A stretch of 64,000 nucleotides of DNA, from positions 124,001 to 188,000 of the forward strand of contig CALVYQ010000001.1 of the NCBI GenBank assembly GCA_944372335.1, read 5' to 3'. The stretch comes from an uncultured Clostridia bacterium (GTDB lineage: Bacteria; Bacillota; Clostridia; Christensenellales; UBA1242). The position numbers and the translations under genes are program-made. Within the stretch, counting starts at the first letter, position 1. The number at the start of each line of letters is the position of its first letter. Shown here one piece after another: positions 51,162 through 59,401 of this stretch. Below the pieces are notes generated by a model. That model searched no databases and had not been told where the DNA came from. It saw nothing but the letters and a program-made list of their open reading frames with translations.

Positions 51162-52187
51162 ATGGAAAATTTTTATGATGCAATTTTAGATGCGTTAGTG
51201 GATGTTTTCAAGATGATGCCTATTCTCTTTTTGGCATATCTTCTTGTTTCATACCTTTCGCATGACCACAATCATAAATTTTCTGGATTCCTTAGTAAAA
51301 AGAAAAAGACAAGTGTGCTTTACGCTTCCTTTTTAGGTTGTATTCCACAGTGCGGATTTAGTTCGGTTATAGCTGACCTATATTCAAGGCAAAAGGTGAC
51401 ACTTGGCACTTTAGTTGCTGTTTTTGTGGCAACAAGTGATGAGGCGATTCCAATCATGATTGCCACGCCAAGCCAGATTTTAAATATGCTCCTTTTAATC
51501 GGCATAAAGATTGTGTTTGCTCTTCTATGGGGTTACGGCATTGATTTTGTTGTTGAAATATTCTCTAAATTAAGAAAGAAAAAGGTTACAAACGCCACGA
51601 TGGGAAGTTCGACTAGTGAAGGTGTAAACGAAACAAAGGAATTTTCTCATGCGGAAAATAACCATATTGCTAGTCACGAGATAAGAGAAGGTCATCATGA
51701 ACACCATATTCATGAGTGTGGGCATATACACAGTGACACTTGCGATGAACATTGTCACCATGACGAAAAGTGTTGTGTTGACAACATCTTTTTGGACGCT
51801 TTTAAACACACAATGGAAATTGCTATCTATGTTTTTATTGCAACTTTTATCATAAATCTTCTAATCAACTACTTTACGCTCGACATCTTTACAACGATAC
51901 TCACTGATAACGGAATCATTCAAATTCTTATAGCGTGCGTTGTCGGCCTTATTCCAAACTGTGCCTCATCTGTTTTACTTGTTGAACTTTTTATAATCGG
52001 AGCATTATCCTTTCCAGCACTCGTTGCGGGACTTTCGACAGGTGCAGGCGTTGGACTTATCATACTTATAACCAAAAACAAACACCCGCTTAAAAATATC
52101 GGCATACTTCTCTTGCAGTTCGCTATCGGTGTTGTCAGCGGTTTGATAATCTATGGCATCTTTGAGCTTTGCGGTTTTACGCTCTAG
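51162..52187 (+). CDS. Putative 10-TM heavy-metal exporter (ArsP_2 family)
   Basis: 341 residues. Two membrane halves, each opening with a proline/cysteine motif (CIPQCGFSSVIADLY; LIPNCASSVLLVELF), are joined by a cytoplasmic loop very rich in histidine and cysteine (about residues 165-206, for example HHEHHIHECGHIHSDTCDEH). That structure fits the ArsP_2 or putative manganese transporter family and suggests binding of a divalent metal. The metal is not certain; no manganese riboswitch is seen upstream. Leaderless promoter and a terminator at 52253. Confidence 0.82.
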   Translation: MENFYDAILDALVDVFKMMPILFLAYLLVSYLSHDHNHKFSGFLSKKKKTSVLYASFLGCIPQCGFSSVIADLYSRQKVTLGTLVAVFVATSDEAIPIMIATPSQILNMLLLIGIKIVFALLWGYGIDFVVEIFSKLRKKKVTNATMGSSTSEGVNETKEFSHAENNHIASHEIREGHHEHHIHECGHIHSDTCDEHCHHDEKCCVDNIFLDAFKHTMEIAIYVFIATFIINLLINYFTLDIFTTILTDNGIIQILIACVVGLIPNCASSVLLVELFIIGALSFPALVAGLSTGAGVGLIILITKNKHPLKNIGILLLQFAIGVVSGLIIYGIFELCGFTL

Positions 52188-52188
52188 A

Positions 52189-52315
52189 TGGCATTGTCAC
52201 ATTTTATTAAAAATTGAATTTGAATAAAAATCATAAAAAGCAACAATGTTGCGTGGCATTGCCACTTTTTATAAAATAATTTTTTATTTAATAATCGTAA
52301 AAATAACAATGTTGC
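52189..52315. repeat. Diverged tandem duplication of about 65 bases
   Basis: TGGCATTGTCAC (52189) ... AACAATGTTGC (52242) recurs as TGGCATTGCCAC (52254) ... AACAATGTTGC (52305), with an AT-rich, alignable stretch between. Copy 2 contains the terminator at 52253-52270. Confidence 0.6.
52253..52270 (+). terminator. Terminator after the metal exporter gene
   Basis: GTGGC-att-GCCAC followed by TTTTT. Another palindrome, GCAACAATGTTGC (52240-52252), lies right before it. Confidence 0.75.
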
Positions 52316-52334
52316 AAAATGTTTGGTAAAATGC

Positions 52335-52363
52335 TTGCAAAATAAATTTTTATATGCTATAAT
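52335..52363 (+). promoter_or_regulatory. Promoter of rpsB-tsf
   Basis: TTGCAA (52335-52340), 17-base spacer, TATAAT (52358-52363); transcript start expected near 52370. Confidence 0.75.
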
Positions 52364-52369
52364 CTTTTC

Positions 52370-52542
52370 GTCATTGGACAAATAAGCACTCAGAGTAAAT
52401 TTTTAAACGGGTTGCCTGAACGCTTGCAAACTTTGGTTAATTTGTTTTTATTTTGAATTTGTTTGCAGGTAAAAGAGTAATCTTGGGTTGGTTTAAAGAG
52501 TTAAAACTTTGGGGAAGGACAAAAACTAGGAGGTAAAAAATT
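52370..52542 (+). promoter_or_regulatory. Long 5' leader of rpsB, possible S2 autoregulatory element
   Basis: About 173 nt without a gene between promoter and rpsB. TGCAAAC near 52426 can pair with GTTTGCA near 52462, with a long loop between. Ribosomal protein operons often have leaders bound by one of their products; S2 is the expected ligand, but I cannot match this to a known leader by eye. The strong AGGAGGT site closes the leader. Confidence 0.4.
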
Positions 52543-53442
52543 ATGTCAGTTATTTCAATGAAACAACTTCTTGAAGCTGGTGTTCATTTTGGTCACCAAA
52601 CAAGAAAGTGGAATCCTAAGATGAAGGAATACATCTTCACTGCAAGAAATGATATTCACATCTTAAATTTGGAACTCACATCAGAGCAAATCGACAAGGC
52701 ATACAGCTTTGTTCGTGATGTTGTGGCTTCCGGAAAGAGCGTGCTTTTTGTTGGAACAAAGAAGCAAGCACAAGAGGCAGTTAAGGAAGAAGCAGAGAGA
52801 TGCGGAATGTTCTACATCAACACTCGTTGGCTCGGCGGAACTTTAACTAACTTCAAAACTATAAGAAACAGAATTGAGAGATTAAACAAACTCAATCAAA
52901 TGGAAAAGGTAGGAGAATTTGACCTTCTTCCAAAGAAAGAGGTTGCTCTCTTAAAGCAAGAAAGAGATAAGCTTGAAAAGAACCTCGGCGGAATAAAGGA
53001 TATGCACGAACTTCCAGGCGTACTTTTCGTTGTTGACCCAACCAATGAAAAAATCTGCGTTCACGAAGCAAACATATTAAACATTCCTGTTGTATCACTT
53101 GTTGACACAAACTGCGACCCATCAAATGTTACAGTGGTAATTCCAGGAAACGATGACGCTATCCGTTCTGTTAAACTTATTGCAAGTGCAATTGCAGACG
53201 CTGTTATCGAAGCAAGAGAGGGCGTTTCTATGCAGAAGAATGAAGAGGAAGACGAAAAGGTTGACCTTGAAAGTTTGCTCACAGAGGCAAAGCCTAGCTT
53301 AGAACTTGCTGAAGCTGGGGAAGAAGTTAAAAAGACTAATAAAAAGCCTAAGAAGAAGCCGGTTAAGAAAGTAGAAAAAACTGAAGAAAAGAAAGAAGAA
53401 GTAAAAGAAGAAAAAGTTGAAGAAAATAAGGACGCTGAGTAA
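52543..53442 (+). CDS. rpsB: Ribosomal protein S2
   Basis: 299 residues. Typical S2: [38 protein letters not shown] and [13 protein letters not shown]. The last 60 or so residues are an extra lysine/glutamate-rich tail ([20 protein letters not shown]), longer than the usual 230-250 residues. In the 30S subunit, followed by tsf as in most bacteria. Confidence 0.98.
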   Translation: MSVISMKQLLEAGVHFGHQTRKWNPKMKEYIFTARNDIHILNLELTSEQIDKAYSFVRDVVASGKSVLFVGTKKQAQEAVKEEAERCGMFYINTRWLGGTLTNFKTIRNRIERLNKLNQMEKVGEFDLLPKKEVALLKQERDKLEKNLGGIKDMHELPGVLFVVDPTNEKICVHEANILNIPVVSLVDTNCDPSNVTVVIPGNDDAIRSVKLIASAIADAVIEAREGVSMQKNEEEDEKVDLESLLTEAKPSLELAEAGEEVKKTNKKPKKKPVKKVEKTEEKKEEVKEEKVEENKDAE

Positions 53443-53466
53443 GTCCTATTTAAAAGGAGATATATT

Positions 53467-54123
53467 ATGAGTTTTACTGCACAAGATGTTGCAAAATTAA
53501 GACAACAAACAGGCGTTGGTATGATGGAATGCAAAAAGGCACTCACTGATGCTAACGGTGATTTTGAAAAGGCTATTGTTCTTCTTCGTGAAAGAGGACT
53601 TAAAGCCGTTGATAAAAAGCAAAATAGAATTGCATCTGAGGGGCTTGTTGCTTCTTACATTCACATGGGTGGAAAGATTGGAGTTTTGGTTGAAGTTAAC
53701 TGCGAAACAGACTTCGTGGCAAAGAGCGAAGATTTCCAAGTTTTAGTTAAGGATATTGCTATGCAGATTGCCGCTGCAAATCCTAAATATGTTCGTGAAG
53801 AGGAAGTTGACCCTGCTGAACTTGAAAAAGAAAAGGAAATTTTGAAGGTGCAAGCACTTAATGAGGGCAAGCCTGCAAATATCGTTGAGAGAATGATTGA
53901 AGGAAGAATTAAGAAGTATTATGAAGATGTCTGCCTTCTCAATCAATCATTCGTTAAAGATAGCAGTAAAACAATTAAGGACATCTTAACAGAAGCAACT
54001 CTCAAAATCGGAGAGAAAATCTCTGTCAGACGCTTTGTTCGTTATGAACTTGGCGAGGGACTTGAAAAGAGAAATGATAATCTTGCAGAAGAAGTTGCAA
54101 AACAGATGGCAAATATTAAATAA
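53467..54123 (+). CDS. tsf: Elongation factor Ts
   Basis: 218 residues. The N-terminal LRQQTGVGMMECKKALTDAN and the Asp-Phe motif NCETDFVAKSEDF, used to push GDP out of EF-Tu, are intact. It is shorter than the Bacillus protein, with one rather than two copies of the core domain. The usual next gene, pyrH, is not here; a terminator follows. Confidence 0.97.
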   Translation: MSFTAQDVAKLRQQTGVGMMECKKALTDANGDFEKAIVLLRERGLKAVDKKQNRIASEGLVASYIHMGGKIGVLVEVNCETDFVAKSEDFQVLVKDIAMQIAAANPKYVREEEVDPAELEKEKEILKVQALNEGKPANIVERMIEGRIKKYYEDVCLLNQSFVKDSSKTIKDILTEATLKIGEKISVRRFVRYELGEGLEKRNDNLAEEVAKQMANIK

Positions 54124-54126
54124 TTT

Positions 54127-54155
54127 AAAGAATAGGTTTTCCTATTCTTTTTATT
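54127..54155 (+). terminator. Terminator of rpsB-tsf
   Basis: AAAGAATAGG (54127-54136) pairs with CCTATTCTTT (54141-54150), TTTT loop, then TTATTT. Confidence 0.9.
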
Positions 54156-54240
54156 TAAATAGTTGTTGTTTAAATCGATTGACAAAATGCATAAAATCAT
54201 GGTATTATATTTATAATAAAAAGATTACGTGGAGGAAAAT

Positions 54241-55269
54241 ATGACTTATGATGAAATAAAAGAAGGATTGATAAATGCCATTATAAACAATAAGGGTGCA
54301 ATAGATTCGGGTGCTTTGCAAACTGCAAAAAAGATTGTCCAAACTAGGCTTAATTATGATTATCCTGCAAGTTCTATACAAAAATTGATAGATATTAGCA
54401 ATGAATACGGAGAAAGTGGTTTAGCCAAAGAATTAGAGGCGGTTTCAAAGAATATAAGAAGAACATATTATAAAAATAATACTGTTTTAAGAAAGGTTAT
54501 TAAAGATGTAAGGGCTAAGAGACTTGATGGCGGTGCGTTAGATAAATATGATTACTTGCCAGCGGAATATACCACTTCTCGTAATGAAACAGAAATCAAC
54601 AAATTAACTGAACAATTTGGACTTGAAGAACTTACTGTCACTGAAAAGAAATGGCGATTTAACGAGGGTATGATAAAGCCTATGGGCGTTTCGGCGAAAA
54701 CAGAAGAAACGAGGCATAAAGCACTTTTAGATATGATAGGCTTTGAAAATAATGATGCAAGACTATTAAAAATAAAAGCATTAAAAGAAAGATTTGGTCA
54801 GATTTCATCATCATTAAGCCAAGCTTCCAATTACATAACAGATTCCAAAATAAATCTTTCCACCACGCTTGATGATTTAGGCTTAAAATATAGAATTTAT
54901 GAAAGCGTTTTAGAACAACTTAAATCTCCTGAATATGCAAAAGAGGCAAAAAAGATAAAAAAAGAGATGGAGAAAATAGAAAAAACGGTGGCAAAGGCTC
55001 AAAAGAAATATGAGGCAAAACATAAAAAAGAACTTGATGATGCTATTGGGGTAGTAGAAAAACAGAGCGAAGAACTTGATAGATTTATAGGTAATGTAAA
55101 TGATAATAGGTCAACATATACTAGTCTAGTTGAGGAGATAGAAAAGGAAGAAGAAAGACAAAAGCAAAGAGCAAAAAGGTTTAACGCCGACGAGGCAAGA
55201 AGAGAGGAAAATAGAAAAGGGGTTGCTGAATTAAATGCTTGTGACGAAGCCAAAGAAAGAAATAGGTAA
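54241..55269 (+). CDS. Coiled-coil protein of unknown function
   Basis: 342 residues from the ATG at 54241 (GGAGG site just upstream; an earlier in-frame GTG overlaps that site). It is strongly helical and charged, with long coiled coils at about residues 215-290 and 290-340. No signal peptide, transmembrane helix or known domain seen. It lies between tsf and the ThyX-like gene, where pyrH and frr often are, and has its own terminator. Confidence 0.7.
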   Translation: MTYDEIKEGLINAIINNKGAIDSGALQTAKKIVQTRLNYDYPASSIQKLIDISNEYGESGLAKELEAVSKNIRRTYYKNNTVLRKVIKDVRAKRLDGGALDKYDYLPAEYTTSRNETEINKLTEQFGLEELTVTEKKWRFNEGMIKPMGVSAKTEETRHKALLDMIGFENNDARLLKIKALKERFGQISSSLSQASNYITDSKINLSTTLDDLGLKYRIYESVLEQLKSPEYAKEAKKIKKEMEKIEKTVAKAQKKYEAKHKKELDDAIGVVEKQSEELDRFIGNVNDNRSTYTSLVEEIEKEEERQKQRAKRFNADEARREENRKGVAELNACDEAKERNR

Positions 55270-55300
55270 ACTATTTGAAATAGTTTTTCCTATTTTTTTT
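55261..55300 (+). terminator. Nested terminator hairpin
   Basis: AATAGG (55261-55266) pairs with CCTATT (55289-55294) outside AAACTATT/AATAGTTT, followed by TTTTTT. The outer left arm overlaps the final codons of the coiled-coil gene. Confidence 0.85.
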
Positions 55301-55325
55301 ATAAAAATTTAAAAGGGGTGAGAGT

Positions 55326-56501
55326 ATGGAAGTTAATATCGTTGCGTCAACAAAGGTTGGATTTAAAGCAGATAAGGAGGAGCTAGATAGATTTGGAGGG
55401 ATAAGTGCGGGAATTTGTTATTCGCCAAATGGCTTTGAAAGTTTGTTAAATGAAAAAAGAGAATCAACAGAAAAACGAATTGAAAGGACAAAAAACAGTG
55501 GTCACCATAGCGTCTATGGACACGGTGAAATATCTTTGATTTTAGAGGGTGTTCCAAAGGCTCTTGCAATGTTTTTGAATAATGAAAAGGAATACAACAC
55601 AAGCGAGCGTTCAGCAAGATACACCAAGATGAAACTGCAAGGTGAAGAGGAGGAAATGTACAACAAATGGGTAGGTATTTTTAAGGATAAAATCACAGAA
55701 AGATACGCCGGCGTTGCACCTAATTTCTTCACCGAAAGAAAGATAACCACTTTGGCACAGGAGAACGCTAGATATTTGATTTCAGTTTTCACTTTGACCA
55801 CGCTTGAATATACCACTTCATATAGGCAACTTAATTACTTATATGGCTTTATGCAAAAGGAGATTCATAGAGAAAATCCAACCGCTTTCGACAAGATGAT
55901 AAGACCATATTTTATCGAATTTTGTGAAAAACTCAAACAGCTTAACCTCATAGATGAAAGGTTGCAAAATAATGGTAAGGGGAGAGAATTTAGCTTAATT
56001 GACAGAGACGGCACACCTATAACTAAGTATTTTGGCGATGTCTATGCCACAAGTTATAAAGGCTCGTTTGCACAACTTGCTCAAGCTCAGAGACACAGGA
56101 CAATTGATTATAGTTTTAAATTTACTGATGAAAGTTTCTTTATTCCGCCAATAATTAAAGATGACGAAAAATTGGTAAAAGAATGGCTTAATGATTGTGC
56201 AAAGCAATATAATGTCTTTCCGCAGGGTATGCTTGTTGAAATTGAGGAGCGTGGAACATATAAAAACTTCATTTTGAAGATGCAAGAGCGTCTTTGCTCG
56301 TGTGCTCAGCTTGAAATCAGTAAGCAAACTCTGGAAACTTTGCGTGAATATAAACAGGCACTTTGCGTCAGCAAACACCCAAGATATGAAGAACTTAAAG
56401 ACTTTAACACTTCAAGATGCACATTCCCAGACAAATATAAGTTTGACTGCAAAACGCCTTGCGGTTTTTATGATGGCATCACAGGAGAAAGGGAGATATA
56501 G
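55326..56501 (+). CDS. Tandem-domain ThyX-like flavin-dependent thymidylate synthase
   Basis: 391 residues, well above the 200-260 usual for ThyX. The N-terminal half has HHSVYGHGEISLILEGV, then NNEKEYNTSERSARY where a normal enzyme has RHRxxSxNExSxRY, and ENARYLISVFTLTTLEYTTS. The C-terminal half repeats the theme: SFAQLAQAQRHRTIDYSF contains the RHR triad, followed by FFIPPI and RLCSCAQLEI. This looks like two ThyX folds in one chain with the catalytic motifs split. It probably methylates dUMP using folate and FAD. An AGGGGTGAGAG region provides the ribosome site. Confidence 0.75.
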   Translation: MEVNIVASTKVGFKADKEELDRFGGISAGICYSPNGFESLLNEKRESTEKRIERTKNSGHHSVYGHGEISLILEGVPKALAMFLNNEKEYNTSERSARYTKMKLQGEEEEMYNKWVGIFKDKITERYAGVAPNFFTERKITTLAQENARYLISVFTLTTLEYTTSYRQLNYLYGFMQKEIHRENPTAFDKMIRPYFIEFCEKLKQLNLIDERLQNNGKGREFSLIDRDGTPITKYFGDVYATSYKGSFAQLAQAQRHRTIDYSFKFTDESFFIPPIIKDDEKLVKEWLNDCAKQYNVFPQGMLVEIEERGTYKNFILKMQERLCSCAQLEISKQTLETLREYKQALCVSKHPRYEELKDFNTSRCTFPDKYKFDCKTPCGFYDGITGEREI

Positions 56502-56556
56502 GATATTTGCGTGAAAAGTAAAGATATTTTATATTATTTCTAATTATCTTTCTATA

Positions 56557-56589
56557 AAAAAATTGAACGACATAATCGTTCAATTTTTT
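56557..56589. terminator. Bidirectional terminator between thyX-like gene and rpmB
   Basis: AAAAAATTGAACGA (56557-56570) pairs perfectly with TCGTTCAATTTTTT (56576-56589). T-runs on both strands serve the convergent genes; it overlaps the rpmB stop. Confidence 0.9.
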
Positions 56590-56764
56590 AGTTAGCCTTT
56601 TTGTTTGCGGTTTTGATGCATTTTGTGCAAGCCTTCACTCTTTTTCCGTCAATCTCTGTTTCTTGAAGATTAACATTATATTTTCTTGGAGCTTTGTTGT
56701 TTGCATGGCTTACTGTTTTGCCGTCCATTTTGCCTTTTCCGCAGATATCACAAACTCTACTCAT
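56588..56764 (-). CDS. rpmB: Ribosomal protein L28
   Basis: 58 residues, read on the minus strand from the ATG at 56764, which has AAGGAG upstream. It begins MSRVCDICGKGKMDGKTVSH and has a second CTKC pair near residue 47, so it is the zinc-binding (C+) form of L28. A 50S subunit protein. It is divergent from yloU, as in Bacillus. Confidence 0.95.
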   Translation of the reverse strand: MSRVCDICGKGKMDGKTVSHANNKAPRKYNVNLQETEIDGKRVKACTKCIKTANKKAN

Positions 56765-56801
56765 TGACTTTCTCCTTTTATATATTTTATTTACGTGTCA
56801 T

Positions 56802-56830
56802 ATTTTAACATACTTTTATAAAAAAATCAA
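56802..56830 (-). promoter_or_regulatory. Promoter of rpmB
   Basis: Minus strand: TTGATT (56825-56830), 17-base spacer, TAAAAT (56802-56807); then about 37 bases with a good ribosome site to the rpmB ATG. Confidence 0.7.
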
Positions 56831-57101
56831 CTATTTTTCTCATTTTGTTTAATTTTAAGTTTATAAGCTTTTTTGCTATACAATTTATTTCGTTATATTT
56901 TAAGTATAGAGACTATTTTTAGTTAGTTTTAAAAGAATAAAAATATTCCCACTACGCATACAAATAAATGTGAGGAAAATAATTTTTGCAAAATTTTGTA
57001 CTCTAAATATAACTAAAATTTACAATATAAAACAATAATGCCGATTCAAAAAATATTTTTGAATTATTTTTGAAAAAAATAATTTTTTTATTAAATTTTA
57101 C

Positions 57102-57130
57102 TTGCGAAAATTTAGACAATGTTGTATTAT
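57102..57130 (+). promoter_or_regulatory. Promoter of yloU-fakA
   Basis: TTGCGA (57102-57107), 17-base spacer, TATTAT (57125-57130). A leader of about 70 bases precedes the yloU TTG start. Confidence 0.6.
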
Positions 57131-57205
57131 ATAATCAAGTATAGGACTATAGTTTTTTCTTATTGTCTTATATCGGATTGATGCATTATTTTTTGGAGGA
57201 AGCTT

Positions 57206-57556
57206 TTGGCAGTAGATACCAATAACTATTATGGCAAAATTTCAATTAGTGACAAGGCTATTCGCACGGTCGCTGGTTTTGTTGCTATGGATTGCTATGG
57301 CGTTGTTGACCTTGTCTCAAAAAGTATAAAAGATAGTGCTCGTGAATTGTTTAAAAAGGAATCCTATTCACGTGGGGTTTCAGTAAATCATATCGACAAC
57401 CGTATATTCATCGACATATATTGCATTTTAAAATATGGCGTTTCTATCTCTGCGGTTGCTGAGTCACTTAAAAAATCAGTTAAATACTCAGTTGAAAATT
57501 TCACAGGCATGATTGTTGACACTGTGAATGTTCATGTTGTGGGTGTTAGGGTTTAG
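57206..57556 (+). CDS. yloU: Asp23/Gls24-family protein (YloU-like)
   Basis: 116 residues, TTG start with GGAGGA five bases upstream. Asp23 pattern: GKISISDKAIRTVAGFVAMD and IDIYCILKYGVSISAVAESL. The second Asp23-family gene in the window. Gene order rpmB (opposite strand), yloU, yloV is as in Bacillus. Function unclear; coupled to fatty acid kinase. Confidence 0.92.
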   Translation: MAVDTNNYYGKISISDKAIRTVAGFVAMDCYGVVDLVSKSIKDSARELFKKESYSRGVSVNHIDNRIFIDIYCILKYGVSISAVAESLKKSVKYSVENFTGMIVDTVNVHVVGVRV

Positions 57557-57568
57557 GAGTTAACTATT

Positions 57569-59203
57569 ATGCAGAAAACGATTAATGGTGCGTCCTTTCG
57601 TAAGATGGTTCTTGCGGGAGTCAGCCTTTTAGAGCAAAACAAAGAATATATAGATTCGCTCAATGTCTTTCCTGTTCCAGATGGAGACACAGGAACAAAT
57701 ATGTTTCTAACGATGAAGTCCGCTATGACGGAAATTAATAAGTGCATGAACAACGATATCTCCGCATTATCTGAAGCTTTCAGTAAGGGTGCACTTCGTG
57801 GGGCAAGAGGAAATAGTGGTGTTATAACCTCTCAAATCTTCAAAGGCTTTTGCTCTGTAACAATGGGGTGTAAAGAAATCACAACAAAAGATTTTGCTAA
57901 AGCTATGCAAGAAGGGGCAACCATTGCTTATAAAGCTGTCACAAAGCCAAAAGAGGGCACAATTTTAACCGTTATTCGTGTTATGGCGGAAAATGCAGTT
58001 GCTCTTGCAAAAAAGCATGAAGATTTTGAAGTTTTCTTAAAAAAGGTTATTGATACCGGCGAAGAGATACTAAAACAGACGCCAGAGATGCTTCCTGTCC
58101 TTAAAAAGGCGGGAGTTGTCGATTCCGGTGGTAGAGGTATCCTTGTTATCTTCACAGGTTTTTATCGTTATATCATGGGTGATGAAGATTTGGAGATGAC
58201 CTTTGAAGATGACAAACAACCTCAAAGCCTTGATGATGTGATTGCAGATATCAACAATCTTGGTGATATTGAATTTGGCTACTGCACGGAATATATGATT
58301 ATCAATATGTACAAAAAGACAACAGAAGTTGATATTGATAAACTTCGTGAAAAGCTTATGGACATCGGAGACTCGGTTATCTGTATTGGTGACCTTTCTC
58401 TTGTTAAGGTGCACGTTCACACCAATGAACCAAACAAGGCACTTGGTTACGCACTTGAACTAGGCGAACTTTTCAACTTAAAGATTGAAAATATGCGTGA
58501 ACAAAATCGTGAATTAAAGAAAAAAGCACAGGCAGTTGAAGAAAGTAAAGAGATGGGTATGATTGCCGTAGCTCCGGGCGATGGGCTTGCTTCGATTTTT
58601 AAAGATTTGACAGTTGATGAAATCATTGTTGGTGGTCAAACAATGAATCCTAGTGCTGAGGATATTGCTACAGCTGCCGATAAAGTACCGGCAAGAACTG
58701 TCTTTGTTTTTCCTAATAATAAGAATATAGTTTTGGCTGCAGAACAAGCAAATGATGTGACAAATAAGAATTTGGTAATTATTCCAACAAAGAGTGTGCC
58801 TGAGGGCATCTCTGCTGCTATTGCTTTCAATCCTGAGGCTAGTGTTGAAGAAAATAAAACAGCTATGCTTGATGCGATAAAGTCTGTTCGCTCTGGGCAA
58901 GTAACCTATGCTGTTCGTGATACCCATGTTGACGGCTTTGACCTTAGAAAAGGAGAGATTATTGGACTTGATGATAAGGCAATCTTGGCAAAAGGCAACT
59001 TGGTGAGTGATACTACTGAAAAATTGATTGACGCTATGTTCGATGACAGCATTATAAACATCACCTTGTTCTACGGAGAGGATATTCGTGAGGAAGATGC
59101 AAACAAATTGCAAGAAAAGTTAGCTGAAAAATATCCTGAATGCGAAGTGACAGTGGCTTTTGGTGGCCAACCTGTATATTATTACATCATATCACTTGAA
59201 TAA
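57569..59203 (+). CDS. fakA: Fatty acid kinase subunit FakA (DAK2/YloV family)
   Basis: 544 residues. The N-terminal DhaL-type ATP-binding domain has NVFPVPDGDTGTNMFLTMKS, with the metal-binding aspartates, and GARGNSGVITSQIFKGF. The middle and C-terminal parts match the YloV/DUF1949-like arrangement (EYMIINMYKKT; IAVAPGDGLASIFKDL). FakA phosphorylates exogenous fatty acids presented by FakB for use by PlsX-type phospholipid synthesis. No fakB is seen in this window. Confidence 0.93.
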   Translation: MQKTINGASFRKMVLAGVSLLEQNKEYIDSLNVFPVPDGDTGTNMFLTMKSAMTEINKCMNNDISALSEAFSKGALRGARGNSGVITSQIFKGFCSVTMGCKEITTKDFAKAMQEGATIAYKAVTKPKEGTILTVIRVMAENAVALAKKHEDFEVFLKKVIDTGEEILKQTPEMLPVLKKAGVVDSGGRGILVIFTGFYRYIMGDEDLEMTFEDDKQPQSLDDVIADINNLGDIEFGYCTEYMIINMYKKTTEVDIDKLREKLMDIGDSVICIGDLSLVKVHVHTNEPNKALGYALELGELFNLKIENMREQNRELKKKAQAVEESKEMGMIAVAPGDGLASIFKDLTVDEIIVGGQTMNPSAEDIATAADKVPARTVFVFPNNKNIVLAAEQANDVTNKNLVIIPTKSVPEGISAAIAFNPEASVEENKTAMLDAIKSVRSGQVTYAVRDTHVDGFDLRKGEIIGLDDKAILAKGNLVSDTTEKLIDAMFDDSIINITLFYGEDIREEDANKLQEKLAEKYPECEVTVAFGGQPVYYYIISLE

Positions 59204-59205
59204 TT

Positions 59206-59230
59206 AAAAACTCTTTATTAGAGTTTTTTT
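59206..59230 (+). terminator. Terminator of yloU-fakA
   Basis: AAAAACTCT (59206-59214), TTATT loop, AGAGTTTTT (59220-59228), then TT. Confidence 0.9.
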
Positions 59231-59356
59231 GTATAAATGAAAAATTGATATTTAAATTAATAATTTTATTAGTTATTAATATATAACAAAAATATATTAA
59301 ATTTATAATTTTTATGATTAAAATCGAAAAATGTTTGTCGATTTTTTGCCTAGTTA

Positions 59357-59384
59357 TTGACAAATAGAATTTTTATGGTAAAAT
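59357..59384 (+). promoter_or_regulatory. Promoter of the large unknown gene
   Basis: TTGACA (59357-59362), 16-base spacer, TAAAAT (59379-59384), then AAGAGGT as ribosome site before the ATG at 59402. Confidence 0.7.
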
Positions 59385-59401
59385 ATAACCAAGAGGTAGT
59401 T

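Larger units (their letters stand above)
56765..57205. other. Divergent control region between rpmB and yloU
   Basis: A 441-base, very AT-rich gap. It holds the rpmB promoter (56802-56830) and the yloU promoter (57102-57130). The rest, 56831-57101, is more than three-quarters A or T, and I see no gene or stable structure there. Confidence 0.6.

Noticed and set aside
58514..59113. 199-codon open frame antisense to fakA
   Set aside because: Complete overlap with a well-supported gene, no promoter or ribosome site, and no recognisable motif.
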